Shown here piece by piece: positions 23,800 to 34,205 of a DNA stretch of 64,000 nucleotides. The first letter of the stretch is position 1. Each line of letters starts with the position of its first letter. Made by a program: the position numbers and the translations under genes. The stretch comes from Ilex aquifolium (taxonomy: Eukaryota; Streptophyta; Magnoliopsida; Aquifoliales; Aquifoliaceae). Location: assembly GCA_951799425.1 (NCBI GenBank), contig OX637391.1, positions 14,813,051 to 14,877,050 on the forward strand, in the 5' to 3' direction. The notes below the pieces were generated by a model. That model searched no databases. It was not told the origin of the DNA and saw only the letters and a program-made list of their open reading frames with translations.

Positions 23800-24679
23800 C
23801 ACGTTAACCTCGGATACGACCACAACAATAATATCATCCGTCTCAACCAAATTAACATTCGGCTTGGTAGGTTTGTCATTCCGCTTTCAGTGTTGGCATT
23901 CTTGAGCATAATGTTCTGCCTTTCCACAAATAAAACAATTACCTTTCTTCTTAAAACTAGAACCTTGAGCCATATGGAGATTTTTCCACTGTGATTCTTT
24001 TCTTATGCTTATATTGAGGCTTATTCGTAGTCTCCACAACATTGGCCTTAGAGACATTTTCCTTGGCCTTTTCAATTTTATCCTTCAAATGATTTTTCTC
24101 CTCAATCCTAATATGGATAATCACATCTTCCAAATACATATCATTCCTTTTATGTTTAAGATTGTTCTTGTAAACTTTCCAAGAATCGGGTAATTTTTCA
24201 ATCAAAGCACCGGCTACAAATGACTCAGGCAAAGTAATTTTTTCATTCCTCAACTTATTAATAATCAAATGATACTCATGAATTTGAGAAGACACATCCT
24301 TCTCCTCAACCATCTTATAGTCTAAGAAATTTTCTATTGCATATTTTTTAATCCCCGCATCTTCGACAATATACTTTTTCACCAAATTATCCCAAATCTC
24401 CCTAGCATGCTTATAATTATAATAAACATCAAACAATTCATTTGATAGAGCATTCAAGATAATATTCCGACAAACCTTATCAGCCTTTTCCCATTTTTCT
24501 TTTTCTCTTACATAATTTTCTGTATCTTCTTCGGGTTTTAAATCAGCCAAAACAAATGCAACACTTGCTATATCAAGTGACATCATAATTCTCTGTTGCC
24601 AACGCTTAAAATTAAACCCATTAAAAGACTCAATTTTTGTCACATCAGGAATGGTCTTGTTTATAATTGTAGCATCCAT
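23800..24679 (-). pseudogene. gag: Ty1/copia gag fragment with zinc knuckle
   Basis: Minus strand from the ATG at 24679: MDATIINKTIPDVTKIESFNG, then FKRWQQRIMMSLD, AREIWDNLVKKY, YHLIINKLRNEKITLPE, FVAGALIEKLPDSWKVYKN. This is the plant copia gag (UBN2-like) of about 220 residues. A frameshift near 23957-24000 precedes the zinc knuckle CFICGKAEHYAQEC (about 23890-23935). The reading ends near 23800 against the chromovirus gag fragment, so protease and pol are missing here. Whether it belongs to the same insertion as the RT fragment at 19560-20881 is unclear. Confidence 0.8.
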
Positions 24680-25340
24680 ATTGATTTATTCTTAAGATTG
24701 TTGTAAAACTTTTAAGTCTAGAATGCTACAAATATAAAATAAACACGGTAAGAAAACTTATCGATAGAGCCGTGTAGTCACTGTCCTTAAGAATAGATTT
24801 CCGCCCCTCTGAGTACGAAACTCGGTGCAACAGGTTATGGCGTCCTATCCTCCAAGATTCAACTATCGCTTCTCCACAAGAGTGCACTTGCAAATGTAGA
24901 GGTGTCTCGAACAACTCTTGATTGTTCTCAAATGAATACCAAGATCTCAAGTAATAATATATTTGAAAGTATATCAAAATTAGGTTCTAGCAGTTTGATA
25001 AACAACTCAAGAAAATCTACTGTGTATGAAAATCCACTGCGTAGGAAAATTCACTGGATAACAAAACGAATGTGTCAAAGTTTTTGGGAAAATGATGTCT
25101 CTGATCAAGATCTTAACTGTAGGCTTTTTCTGTTTTTAATTCTTTTTGTACCGAAGTCGTCCACCTATGGATGTGTTAAATAGTGATTGAAAAGTTGTCG
25201 TGAACAGAAGGATGCATTGGTTGGCATCCAACGGCTTGACCACACTGTTTTAATTTCAATTGCAAAATTCAACGGTTCCAACGGTTAGTCAAGTGCTTCA
25301 CATCTAAACTAGTAATATATTATTCTAATATATTATAACT
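24680..25340 (-). other. Probable leader/LTR remnant upstream of the copia gag fragment
   Basis: About 650 bp upstream of the gag start on the minus strand, with no coding features. It looks like a retroelement leader or LTR by position, but I found no primer-binding site and no second copy in the window to define LTR edges. Confidence 0.35.
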
Positions 25341-26043
25341 AACGGACATAATCATATAGTATGCATATATTGAATAGTTTAAGCATGATAACTTTGGCAG
25401 CCTATAAATTTAGCATGCCACTTAAAATATTCTCATGATAATAATAATTTTAAGTTCAAAATAATGTAACATGATAATGTACCATAACTTAAACTTCGTA
25501 TTTTGAAATAATAATAATAATTTACAACATTGCGTGTATACACGCACACATCTACATTCACATGCACACAATCATGAATGCAATTTCCATAGGATAAACG
25601 TAAATACGTGAAACAAAGAACAATTCAGTGGCAAGACCTTATCAGCAATGGAAGAAAAACATGAATACTGCCATAAAAAGTTGTTGGGTACCATACAATT
25701 GGAGCAAGAGAAAAAGGAAAAAAACAAAGGAAAAAATAAAATCGAGGGTGACGACTATATGATATGTTGTGTTCTATACCAAACTTGCCTAGCCTCCCAA
25801 GATATTTGGGAAAAGTGTTTTATCAGTCACCACTTGTTGGAGATGTAATGGTGATACCATATTAGGAATGCAGATATGGTATTACCAATCAATAATAAAA
25901 TATTAAGTAGGTAAGTTGAACCTCACTTAAGTAGTTATTTACTTACATGGAAGAAGAGTGAGTATTTATTTGCTTACATGAAGTGTAATTATTAGTTTAG
26001 TAGGGCCCATTTTTTTTATTTGTTTTGATAGTATTGATTGATG
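25341..26043. other. AT-rich intergenic DNA
   Basis: Nothing recognised. The short plus frame 25648-25848 is lysine-rich and compositional. Confidence 0.5.
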
Positions 26044-26705
26044 ATACCACATAAGGGTGTTCAAATTTTCGATTACCTGCAAATTTCAATCTTATCTTAC
26101 CCTATTCGACTCTATTGAACGGCTACCCAAAAGAATCGGATAGGCCAACAGAAGATTTTTTGGTATTCCGCAAAAAATCGAGTAAGAATACAGAATACCT
26201 ACAAAATTTTTGTATTCCTACCCTATCCTACTCGCATATACATATACTAGTCATAACTCGTGTTTTCAGGCACGATGAAACATAAAATTCGAGTGTCTAA
26301 AAAATCGATCACACTACATTAAATGATAATTTTTCTTTCCTTCATTTATTTAATTACATCATTTAAAATTTATTTTTTAAAAAATATTGACAAAATACGT
26401 AATTCGACAAATTTTCTCAACATATGTATACTATCGTGTATGGATAATGTCTGAAATAAAAATTATGTTAAATTACAAATTAATTAAATATTAAATGATT
26501 AAGTATGTGATAGAAATAAGTGAAGTGATAGTTTTAGGGGGGAAAATGTATGGAATAAAGTTTCAAACACTTAGTTATTTCCCTTGCCTGAAGGCACAGA
26601 GTAATAAAAAAATGGTCAACAATAAATATATTTATATTCACATCCAAAATCAAATTACAAATATAGATGAGAGAGAAGTGAATTTAAGCACAAGTTGTAG
26701 TGGGA

Positions 26706-27410
26706 GAGAGCGGTAGTAATGGTGGTGGTGGGAGACGGTGATGGTTGTGGTGGGTGGCGACGACCGTAGTGGTGATGGCAGCTGTGGGTGGCAATAATGA
26801 TGGTGGTTGGTAGTGGTGGTGAGGCAGCGACGATGGTGGGGCGACGACGGTGGTGGATGGTGGTGAGCAACGGGGGGTTGTGGGTTATGATAGTGGGTGG
26901 TGGTGGGTGGTGGCAGTGGGCGACGATGGTGGTGGGATAATGGTGGTGGGATAATGGTGGTAATAATAATAAATATAAGAATATGATGATGATGGTGGTG
27001 GATGGTGGCGGTGGGTAACGATGGTGGTTGTGGTGGTAGTGGTGGGTGATAAGTGGTGGCGATGGCAATGGCGATGTCAATGGTGATGGGCTGACAACGA
27101 TGGTGGTGGGGTGGCGGTGGTGGGACGGCGGTGGCGACAACGATGGTGGTTATGGTAGAGGTGGTGGTGGGGTGGCGGTAGTGGTGATGGTGGTAGGAGT
27201 TGAGTGTAGATGGTGGTAGTAAGGTGGTGGCAATGGTGGTGGGGTGGCGATGGTAATGGTGGTAGTGGTGGTGGTAGGATAGGGCGACAGTGGTGGTGGT
27301 AGTGGTGGGGTCACGGTGGTAGTGGCGGCGGTGGTGGTAGGATGGCAGAAACGGTGGTGGTGGTGGTGGGACGATGGTAGCGGTAGTGGTGGTGGTGGTG
27401 GTAGGGTAGT
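26706..27410. repeat. GGTGGT/GGTGGC-rich minisatellite
   Basis: About 700 bp dominated by GGT, GGC, GAT and GGA triplets with a period of three and longer irregular blocks (GGTGGTGGTGGGGTGGCG-like). The strong G/C strand asymmetry could support G-quadruplex or R-loop structure. The minus frame 26655-27140 (histidine/proline/threonine-rich) is a compositional shadow. Confidence 0.9.
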
Positions 27411-27594
27411 TCCAAATACTAATTTTTTTTTTTTTTTAGAGTGGTTATGAGAAACACTTTTTAAAAGTCACTTCAAATACACCTTTAGCGAGTCTATTTT
27501 TCCTATTAAATTTGAGAAGTTAATATTAGCTGTCAGGTTAACTCTAAAATAAAATTTAAAATGATCTGGACCACGAAAAGTAAAAGTCATTTTA

Positions 27595-27665
27595 TTTATC
27601 TTTTGGAATTTAATTTGTATATTATTTTATTATATATATATATGTGTGTGTGTGTGTGTTATTGA
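27595..27665. repeat. TA/TG microsatellite
   Basis: A (TA)n run followed by (TG)n at about 27630-27660, still inside the hAT-like element. Confidence 0.8.
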
Positions 27666-28822
27666 TATTTATGGCTTTCTTATGATATATTGATATTTAT
27701 GGCTTTCTTGTTATGTTTTATTGTAATTGTTTATGTATTATCGAATTTATTGTGTTTTCTTTAGTTTTATTGGTTTAGTGTGTTAAAACTTGTGTATATT
27801 ACTTAATTAAATTGTTAAAATGATCCAAAAATTAATAACTAAAAAATATGTATTCACTCAATTTCCTATCCGACTTCTTACCCGATTCTTTTGGATGAAA
27901 TTCGAGTAGAAATAGTACACTTGATTGGGTAGGGTAGACTAAGAAAAAATTATTCTGCAAATTATCAGGTAGGAAAATGGAATACCATAATTTCTACCTG
28001 TAAAGTAGGGTGAACACCCTTAATACCACGTTATTGTCACGTGGTATCCCCATTGTAATGAATATTTTCTCCACTTGTTGGTTACCAAACGCAACGTTAA
28101 CTAAAAGGTTATTGTGCTAGACTTAGTTGGAAAAGACTTAAAAGAACGCAACGTCCCTTGGTTGCAGACTTCAGTAGTATTACGGTTTGGATGTCTCATT
28201 CCTTGTTGTAGTCCTAGACTTAATTATTTCAATACTTCTGTACTTTCCAAAGAGTCATGCATGAGACGATATTGAAAGTATAAGGATAAAAATCCGAAGA
28301 AAGAATACATGTTCACATCAAAATATGTTCAACTGTGAATACTTGGAAGGTAAAATTTGCCAATTCTACAAAAATACAATTGACAGGTAGCGGAAACTAG
28401 AAAAAACCTATCAATATTTTGAAATAATTTATTACAAAATGGTTCAATAATTCTTAATAACTGGTGAAAAATAACTATTTAAAAGTGTTTTAAACTAATT
28501 TGTGAACTAAGAAAACTTGATTCTCGCACTAGACTTAGTTGGAAAGGTAAGTGTTTGACACGTCCTCCTTGCTTGCAAACTTCTTTAGTAGGACGGTATG
28601 GATGTTCCATTCTTCACCGATATACTCGAACTGAACTATTTCAATACTTCTATACTTGCCAAAGAGTCAGGCATGAGATGGTAATGAAAATATAAAAACA
28701 AAAAAACACTCTCTCATATTTACTCTCACCCTCCCTCTCTCTCTCTCTTTGGTAAAAATAAAATAAAAATAAAATAAAAGTTAAAATTAAACACTCTCTC
28801 TCACTCTCTGTGGTAAAAAAAA

Positions 28823-29051
28823 AAACAAAAATTAAAATTTCATTCTCAACAATATTAACACATCCTTCTTTTGTCTCTATCTCTTACATAGAAAATTAAA
28901 AATAAATTAATTTTTTTTAAAAGAATAATACTAAAAATAAATTATTTAATGTTTTCAATTTAGGCCTCAAATTGAATTGAGCTGCCCTGCTTGTGACGAA
29001 ACACGATGTCAATTAAAGGATTCTCGCACTGGACTTAGTTGGAAAGGTAAG
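28823..29051. repeat. 229-bp near-identical direct repeat, left copy
   Basis: Matches 30576-30804 over 229 bp with about two differences by eye. The pair flanks a 1,524-bp insert. The right part (about 28969-29045) looks like an exon: it follows TTTAG, precedes GTAAG, and reads without a stop as LSCPACDETRCQLKDSRTGL. I do not recognise the protein. Confidence 0.8.
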
Positions 29052-29694
29052 GGGTCGTTTGGTAACGTTTTTGTTTTTGTGTCTTCAAAAAAATCAAAAA
29101 CAGAGACAATTTTTGTCTTTGTTTTGTGGTAAACATTGAAACAGAAACATGTTTGGAAGTCATTTGTGTCTATCAAATTATAAGAATAAAAACAAAAAAC
29201 ATGTTTGGTACCTACTTCAAGTTTTATCTTAAATATGCTTTATAATATCTCATACAACAAAATATAAATCCAAAAATTCTTTAACCCAACATATCCACTA
29301 ATTCAACAAACAACAAAGAATTACAAGAATTTTGGAAAACCAAAAATACAATCCAAGGCTTCAATCCTTCAACAAAAAAACCAAAAAAAAATTTCATTAC
29401 TTCCATGGCAGCAACCTTTCTCCCAGAATTCATCTCCTTGCAACCCAACCTCATTCACACCTTAGCATCCTCAGTCCAGCAGCATACTCCAACTCAATCA
29501 ACTATGATCAGATTTCAGCTTATGGAAATCAAATATGTAAATTCATACCCATAATTGCAAATGCATAGACATACCCAAAATAAATCCCAATTCAATCCCA
29601 CCCCCAATTCTTTTTTTTGTTTTTTTGTACAAAACCCCCAATTCAATCCTAAAGTAAATGGCAATTCAATCACAATCTCAATCTCAATTCAATC

Positions 29695-29862
29695 ACAAAC
29701 ACAACACACACACACATAGAACACAACACACACACACACACCCAACACACAGAACACACACACACACCCCAAGCACACAGAACACACACACATACAGCAC
29801 ATGGAACACACACGCAACACACAGAGATCTGTGTGTGTATATATATATATATATATATTTTT
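29695..29862. repeat. CA-rich and TA microsatellites
   Basis: An irregular (CA)n tract with AGAACACA interruptions at 29700-29825, an AGATCTGTGTGTGT junction, then (TA)n at 29838-29858. Open frames here are low-complexity shadows. Confidence 0.9.
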
Positions 29863-30065
29863 TTTTGTAAAATAAACCAATATCAAATTGAGAGTAAAAT
29901 TGATCATTATAAAATATTTTGAACATTAAGATCAAATCCTTCTTAAATAACATTTTAAAATTAAATAATAAATAGAAGCCCCGGATCAATCTGAACATCA
30001 ACCAATTTCATCCCCTCAATGCTCCAGTTCCAATGAGTATTACCCGCAAGCTTCAACTGGCAAGG

Positions 30066-30185
30066 CATATATACACACAGATCTGTGTGTATATATATAC
30101 ATATATACACAGATCTGTGTGTATATATAGAGAGAGAGCGAGGAGATGAGATGAGAGAGGGAGAAAGAGAGAGAGAGAAAGAGAA
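30066..30185. repeat. Palindromic ACACACAGATCTGTGTGT motifs and GA tract
   Basis: ACACACAGATCTGTGTGT (about 30073-30090) and ACACAGATCTGTGT with flanks (about 30106-30122) are perfect palindromes joined by a TATATATAC spacer, followed by (GA)n at 30130-30185. A related site lies at about 29818-29838. Confidence 0.85.
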
Positions 30186-30575
30186 GGGGCTAACCTCTTC
30201 GTCGGTGAGAGAGAGGAGAGGAGATCGTTGCTCCTCGTCGGGGTCGTCGGTGATGGTGAGAAAATGGAGAGAGTGAGGCAACGATGGAGATGAGAGAGTA
30301 AGGCAGAGAAAATGAGGTGGGTTTAAATAGCTTCACGAAAAAAAGACTATTTTTGCTGTTAAGGAAGTTCGAAACCCGGATCTCTTTAATTCCCTTTAGC
30401 GCTTGTTTTTGTTTTGCTTGTTTTCTGGAACACAAATTTTTTGTTCCCATTTTTTTGTCTTTGTCTCCAAAACAACTAATATAAAACCAGAATAAAAACA
30501 TTACCCAAACATATTCTTGTTTTCATTTTTGACAAAAATTAAAAACAAAAACACAAAACACAAGACAAAAACAGT

Positions 30576-30804
30576 AAACAAAAATTAAAATTTCATTCTC
30601 AACAATATTAACACATCCTTCTTTTGTCTGTATCTCTTACATAGAAAATTAAAAATAAATTAATTTTTTTTAAAAGAATAATACTAAAAATAAATTATTT
30701 AATGTTTTCGATTTAGGCCTCAAATTGAATTGAGCTGCCCTGCTTGTGACGAAACACGATGTCAATTAAAGGATTCTCGCACTGGACTTAGTTGGAAAGG
30801 TAAG
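30576..30804. repeat. 229-bp near-identical direct repeat, right copy
   Basis: Second copy of the 28823-29051 repeat; here it continues directly into the full 400-bp family unit (30775-31195). Identity is much higher than among the other family copies, so this duplication is younger. Confidence 0.8.
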
Positions 30805-31211
30805 TGTTTGACACATCCCCCTTGCTTGCAAACTTCTTTAGTAGGACAGTATGGATGTTTCATTTTTCACCAGTGTCCTCAAACTGAACTATGTCAATAT
30901 TTCTATACTTTCCAAAGAGTCAGGCATGAGACGGCAATGAAAATATAAAGATAAAGAGTTGAAAAGGAAGATTTGTATATATCAATTTTGTTAAATTGTG
31001 AACACTTCAAAGGTAAAATTAGCAAATTCTAGAAAATTACGCGTTAATAGGTAGCGTGAACTAGAAAAGACCTATGAACATTTTCATATAGTTTTGTTAC
31101 AAAATTGTTCAATAATTATAAATAATTATTTAAAAGTGTTTGAAAAAAATTTATAAACTAAGAAAGATCTATCAAAAATTTTAACATAATGCCCTTTAAC
31201 AGTAAATATTA

Positions 31212-31295
31212 GGGAAAATTTCATTTACACTCCCTGTAGTTAGGCATAAATTCAATGACACCTTTTACCCATTCTGAATTTTCACTGTACTCCCT
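31212..31295. repeat. Left terminal inverted repeat of the MULE
   Basis: Begins GGGAAAATTTCATTTACACT and pairs with 36591-36674, whose reverse complement begins GGAAAAATTTCATCCACACC. Confidence 0.88.
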
Positions 31296-31822
31296 TCTGG
31301 TTTACGCTAAATGAACGGTTTGCCTTCAATTTTTTTGAAAATGTCCAAACTACCCCTCCTTATATAAGTGTACTAAAATGACCTCAACCCCTTTCCCTAT
31401 ATATATAGATATATACACCATAACCCTTTTTTGTTGGCTGAAACCAAACTAAACGTGAGGTTGGCTGGAAGTTGTTTTCCATACTGATCACTGATCGTTC
31501 ACTACAAAAGTTGGTAAATATTTTTTGTCTTACAGATTTGTAAATATTTTTTATGCAAATTTTTTAAAAAATTTTCATTCAATAAATTTTTAAATTTTTT
31601 TATGCAGATATATTAAATTTTTTCATTCAATTTTTTTAATATTTGTTCATGCATTTTTTTTTACTCAAATTTTTTTTTTTTCATGTAGATAGTTTTAATT
31701 TTTTTTTATTTTGTTCAATCAAATTTTTTTCAAGCAATTTATATTTTTAAATTTTTTCATGCCAATTTTTTTTTTTTAGATGTTTAAATGTCAGTATATT
31801 GTGATGTATTATTGTAGGATTC

Positions 31823-32206
31823 ATGTCTTCTTCAACTGTTGGTGGATGTAGAGATATAGGGGAGGAGAAGTTTGACATAAGATATAGTTATGTACCATGT
31901 TTTTGTGAGAAAAAAGTTGGGGTGAAGATAGTGGAATCTGATAAGCCTAGTAAATGAAGATTGTATTACAATTGTGAAAAAGGGTTCTGCAGATTTTTTA
32001 AATGGTGTCTTCCGATATCTATTGTGCCACTGATCGCCCAACTTGAAGGGTATGGAATGGGACATCGCAACACATAGACAAATGTTGAACTAAACAAGTT
32101 GCCTGCAAGAGTGAAATCAATAGAGGACACCCTACAATGCATGAAGAAGATTATGGCAGTTATAATTGTGATTTTAGTGTTACAGCTTTTGGTTGAAATG
32201 AAGTAG
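31823..32206 (+). pseudogene. GRF-type zinc-finger protein remnant inside the MULE
   Basis: The ATG at 31823 opens a 128-codon frame of MSSSTVGGCRDIG type. Residues about 29-65 show the GRF finger: CFC near the start, then YYNC and CRFFKWC after about 25 residues. Near the C-terminus is a hydrophobic segment (IMAVIIVILVLQLLV) like the single membrane helix of many small plant GRF proteins. Two in-frame stops break it, a TGA inside the finger where the family normally has glycine before the YxxC motif, and a TAG before the tail. It converges with the transposase inside the same terminal repeats. The family role is nucleic-acid binding; this copy is dead. Confidence 0.7.
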
Positions 32207-32682
32207 TTGCAGACTTATGTTTTTGGTTGTGCAAATCTGTTGCTTTTGTTTTCTATGTAATATGACTGGTTGTTCAAATATGATGCTTTTTGTTCTATGT
32301 AATTTGACTGGTTGTTCTAATCTGATGCTTTTGTTCTATGTAATATGAATGCACATTATTTTGTTAAGCATTGCAATTCTGATAGTTACATTCATAATAG
32401 TTCTGATAGTTACATTCATGAATGTTCAAATTTGCCTCCATTTCCATACATTCATAGTAGTTACAAAATTTGCCTCAATTTCCAACTATTCTGTTGTGAC
32501 ATTTGCAGGTATTCTACACAAAAATTTACAAGTAAAACCATCTGTTCTACACAAAAGTCCTACTCTATTCCTGTGTTAAAGCAACTATATTCAGGTATTC
32601 ACACCAGGAACAAAAACAAGCAAAAAGTCATTCATCTGCCTCGTCCTCTTCCTACTCTATCACAGCAGTTTGTGTCTCCCCC

Positions 32683-32722
32683 ATGCTCCTGCCCCTGCCC
32701 CTGCCCCTGCCCCTGCACCTGC
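32683..32722. repeat. CCCCTG hexamer microsatellite
   Basis: Four to five tandem CCCCTG units; on the minus strand they encode part of the arginine/glycine-rich tail of the transposase. Confidence 0.85.
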
Positions 32723-33301
32723 CTTTCCTTCCTGTGCCTCGTCCTCTTCCTGTGTCCACTGCCAGTTCAATGTTCTGTGTTGTTGTCCCTTCAATGTTCT
32801 GGTTTTGTGGTGGTAAGGTAGGTTGTACTGGTGTTCCTCTTCCCTTGCCCTTACTCTTCCTTCCTCTTCCTCTGCCTACACCAGTCCCACCAGTTGCAGA
32901 TACCTAATAAGTATGGAAAAGTGAATTAGCAACTTGTGTATTTTGTAAACTAAGTAACTAAAAAATTAATGAATTACTACCTGCTCATTTGTTAGTCCAA
33001 TTCCAGATTCTGCTTGAGAAGTTGTATGTTCTGCCATAACAGGAGTTGGCTATTGTGCACTCACAGGAGCTGTCTGTTCTGCCCTCACATGAGCTCTTTG
33101 ACATGTCCTCTTATTATGACCAAACTCTTTGCAAATTTTACATTTCACACTTAAAGACTTCCTAGCAAAGCTAGTTTGTGATGTTGTTTCATCTGCCCCC
33201 CTCCTCCTGTTTTTTTTGGGTCTGCCTGGGAGTCTTCTCAAAGGAGGAGGATATAGCATATCACCAACTGCATGTGGCCATTTTCTCTGGTCTTGAAGGG
33301 G

Positions 33302-33422
33302 GTGTATCATAAGCTAATGATACACAAGAGGTTGAATATTGAGGAATACTGTGATGATTTTTAAGAATGCCTCTTTCCTGAAGAAATCATCACAGTATTC
33401 CTCAATATTCAACCTCTTGTGT
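33302..33422. repeat. 39-bp perfect fold-back in the transposase gene
   Basis: 33322-33360 is the exact reverse complement of 33384-33422, separated by 23 bp. It overlaps a smaller perfect inverted repeat GTGTATCA / TGATACAC at 33302-33309 and 33318-33325. It diverts the frame into a stop just after the SWIM finger. Confidence 0.93.
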
Positions 33423-34054
33423 GCAATTGCATGTGCTGCATGCTTACATGGTATGCCTGATATACCCCAGGCCATACAGTCACATTTTTTTTCATCAAGT
33501 ATCACTATGTATCTTATCCCATTATCCATTATCTCATACTGCATTCCACCTGCATGCACTACAGAACATGATCTTGATTCAACAATGATTTTGTTAAGTT
33601 TTTTCCTGACATTCTCTGTCACTAACCCTTCCCAACTGTTGCCCCTCTCCTGCCTCTGTTGAATCCTAGTCATAAATTTAGTCCTGATGTCATCCAACAA
33701 ATTAATAATAGACTTTGACCTCAAAGATCCTACCCAACTATTGAAAGATTCACTTAAATTATTGGTCACATGATCACTCTTAATTATGGTATCAAATGCA
33801 TGCCTAGACCACCAACTAGATGGCAGCCTACTCATCCATTGGTATGCATCTAGGGACTTGGACTTCACCTCTAGCATAGCTTCATTGAAGTCCTCTTCAT
33901 TATATGCTCTAGCTGCTTTCCAAAATAACCTTCTAAGCAAAACACCAGGAAATTTTGCCTTAAAGTTGCAAAATAAATGCCTACAACACCTTCTATGACT
34001 AGCATGTGGGAATTTATTCTTCAACACGTGTTCAAGTCCCTGCCAGTCAATGCA

Positions 34055-34205
34055 TAGGTAGTAATAGCAGTAAAAAAAACAGTAATAGTAGTACAAAAAA
34101 ACAGTAATAGCAGTAAAAGAATGCAATAATAACAGTACAAAAAAACAGTAATAGCAGTAAAAACACAAAGTAATAACAGTACAAAAAAAGTAGTAATAGC
34201 AGTAC
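34055..34205. repeat. Minisatellite filling the transposase intron
   Basis: About seven degenerate copies of a unit of AGTAATAGCAGTACAAAAAA type occupy nearly all of the 170-bp intron, and the last copy overlaps the splice donor (minus-strand GTATGTACTGCTATTAC). Confidence 0.85.

Larger units (their letters stand above)
20882..23800 (+). mobile_element. 5' part of a Del/Tekay-type chromovirus (LTR, PBS, gag start)
   Basis: A plus-strand partial element: a long 5' LTR, a tRNA-iMet-type primer-binding site and the first 45 codons of gag. It then stops abruptly and minus-strand copia sequence follows. No second LTR lies in the window. The basic, glycine-rich gag N-terminus and long LTR fit the Del/Tekay branch of Ty3/gypsy. 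Confidence 0.75.
26052..28022. mobile_element. hAT-like non-autonomous DNA transposon
   Basis: Termini are TAAGGGTGTTCA on the left and its exact reverse complement TGAACACCCTTA on the right. Flanking 8-bp direct repeats are ATACCACA (26044-26051) and ATACCACG (28023-28030), differing only in the last base. An 8-bp duplication with short terminal repeats points to hAT. Subterminal DNA is also partly inverted (CCAAAAGAATCGG near 26130 against CCGATTCTTTTGG near 27880). There is no transposase; the interior is AT-rich DNA plus a large GGT-rich array. Confidence 0.75.
29052..30575. mobile_element. Possible non-autonomous element between 229-bp repeats
   Basis: The insert starts GGGTCGTTTGGTAACGTTTTTG. 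Near its right end are inverted versions (ACATTACCCAAACA at about 30498-30511 and a CAAAAACA-rich tail). It contains CA/TA/GA microsatellites and no coding domain. The inverted ends suggest a MITE-like or Mutator-like element, but the exact termini and target duplication are not clear. Confidence 0.4.
28100..31200. repeat. Repeat family of about 400 bp, three copies plus a partial
   Basis: A unit beginning near 'GCACTAGACTTAGTTGGAAA' and running through 'AAAGAGTCAGGCATGAGA' and 'ACTAGAAAAGACCTAT' appears at about 28105-28510, 28520-28710 (short) and 30775-31195, with a 30-bp piece at 29022-29051. Copies differ by many point changes. No terminal inverted repeats are evident. I read this as a local tandem duplication later split by the 1.5-kb insert at 29052-30575. 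Confidence 0.65.

Noticed and set aside
26655..27140. 161-residue proline/histidine/threonine-rich frame
   Set aside because: It is the complement of the GGT-rich minisatellite; any frame there is open because the triplets lack stops.
29658..30281. Open frames across CA/TA/GA microsatellites on both strands
   Set aside because: Low-complexity reading of simple repeats (THTH, CVCV and similar), not genes.
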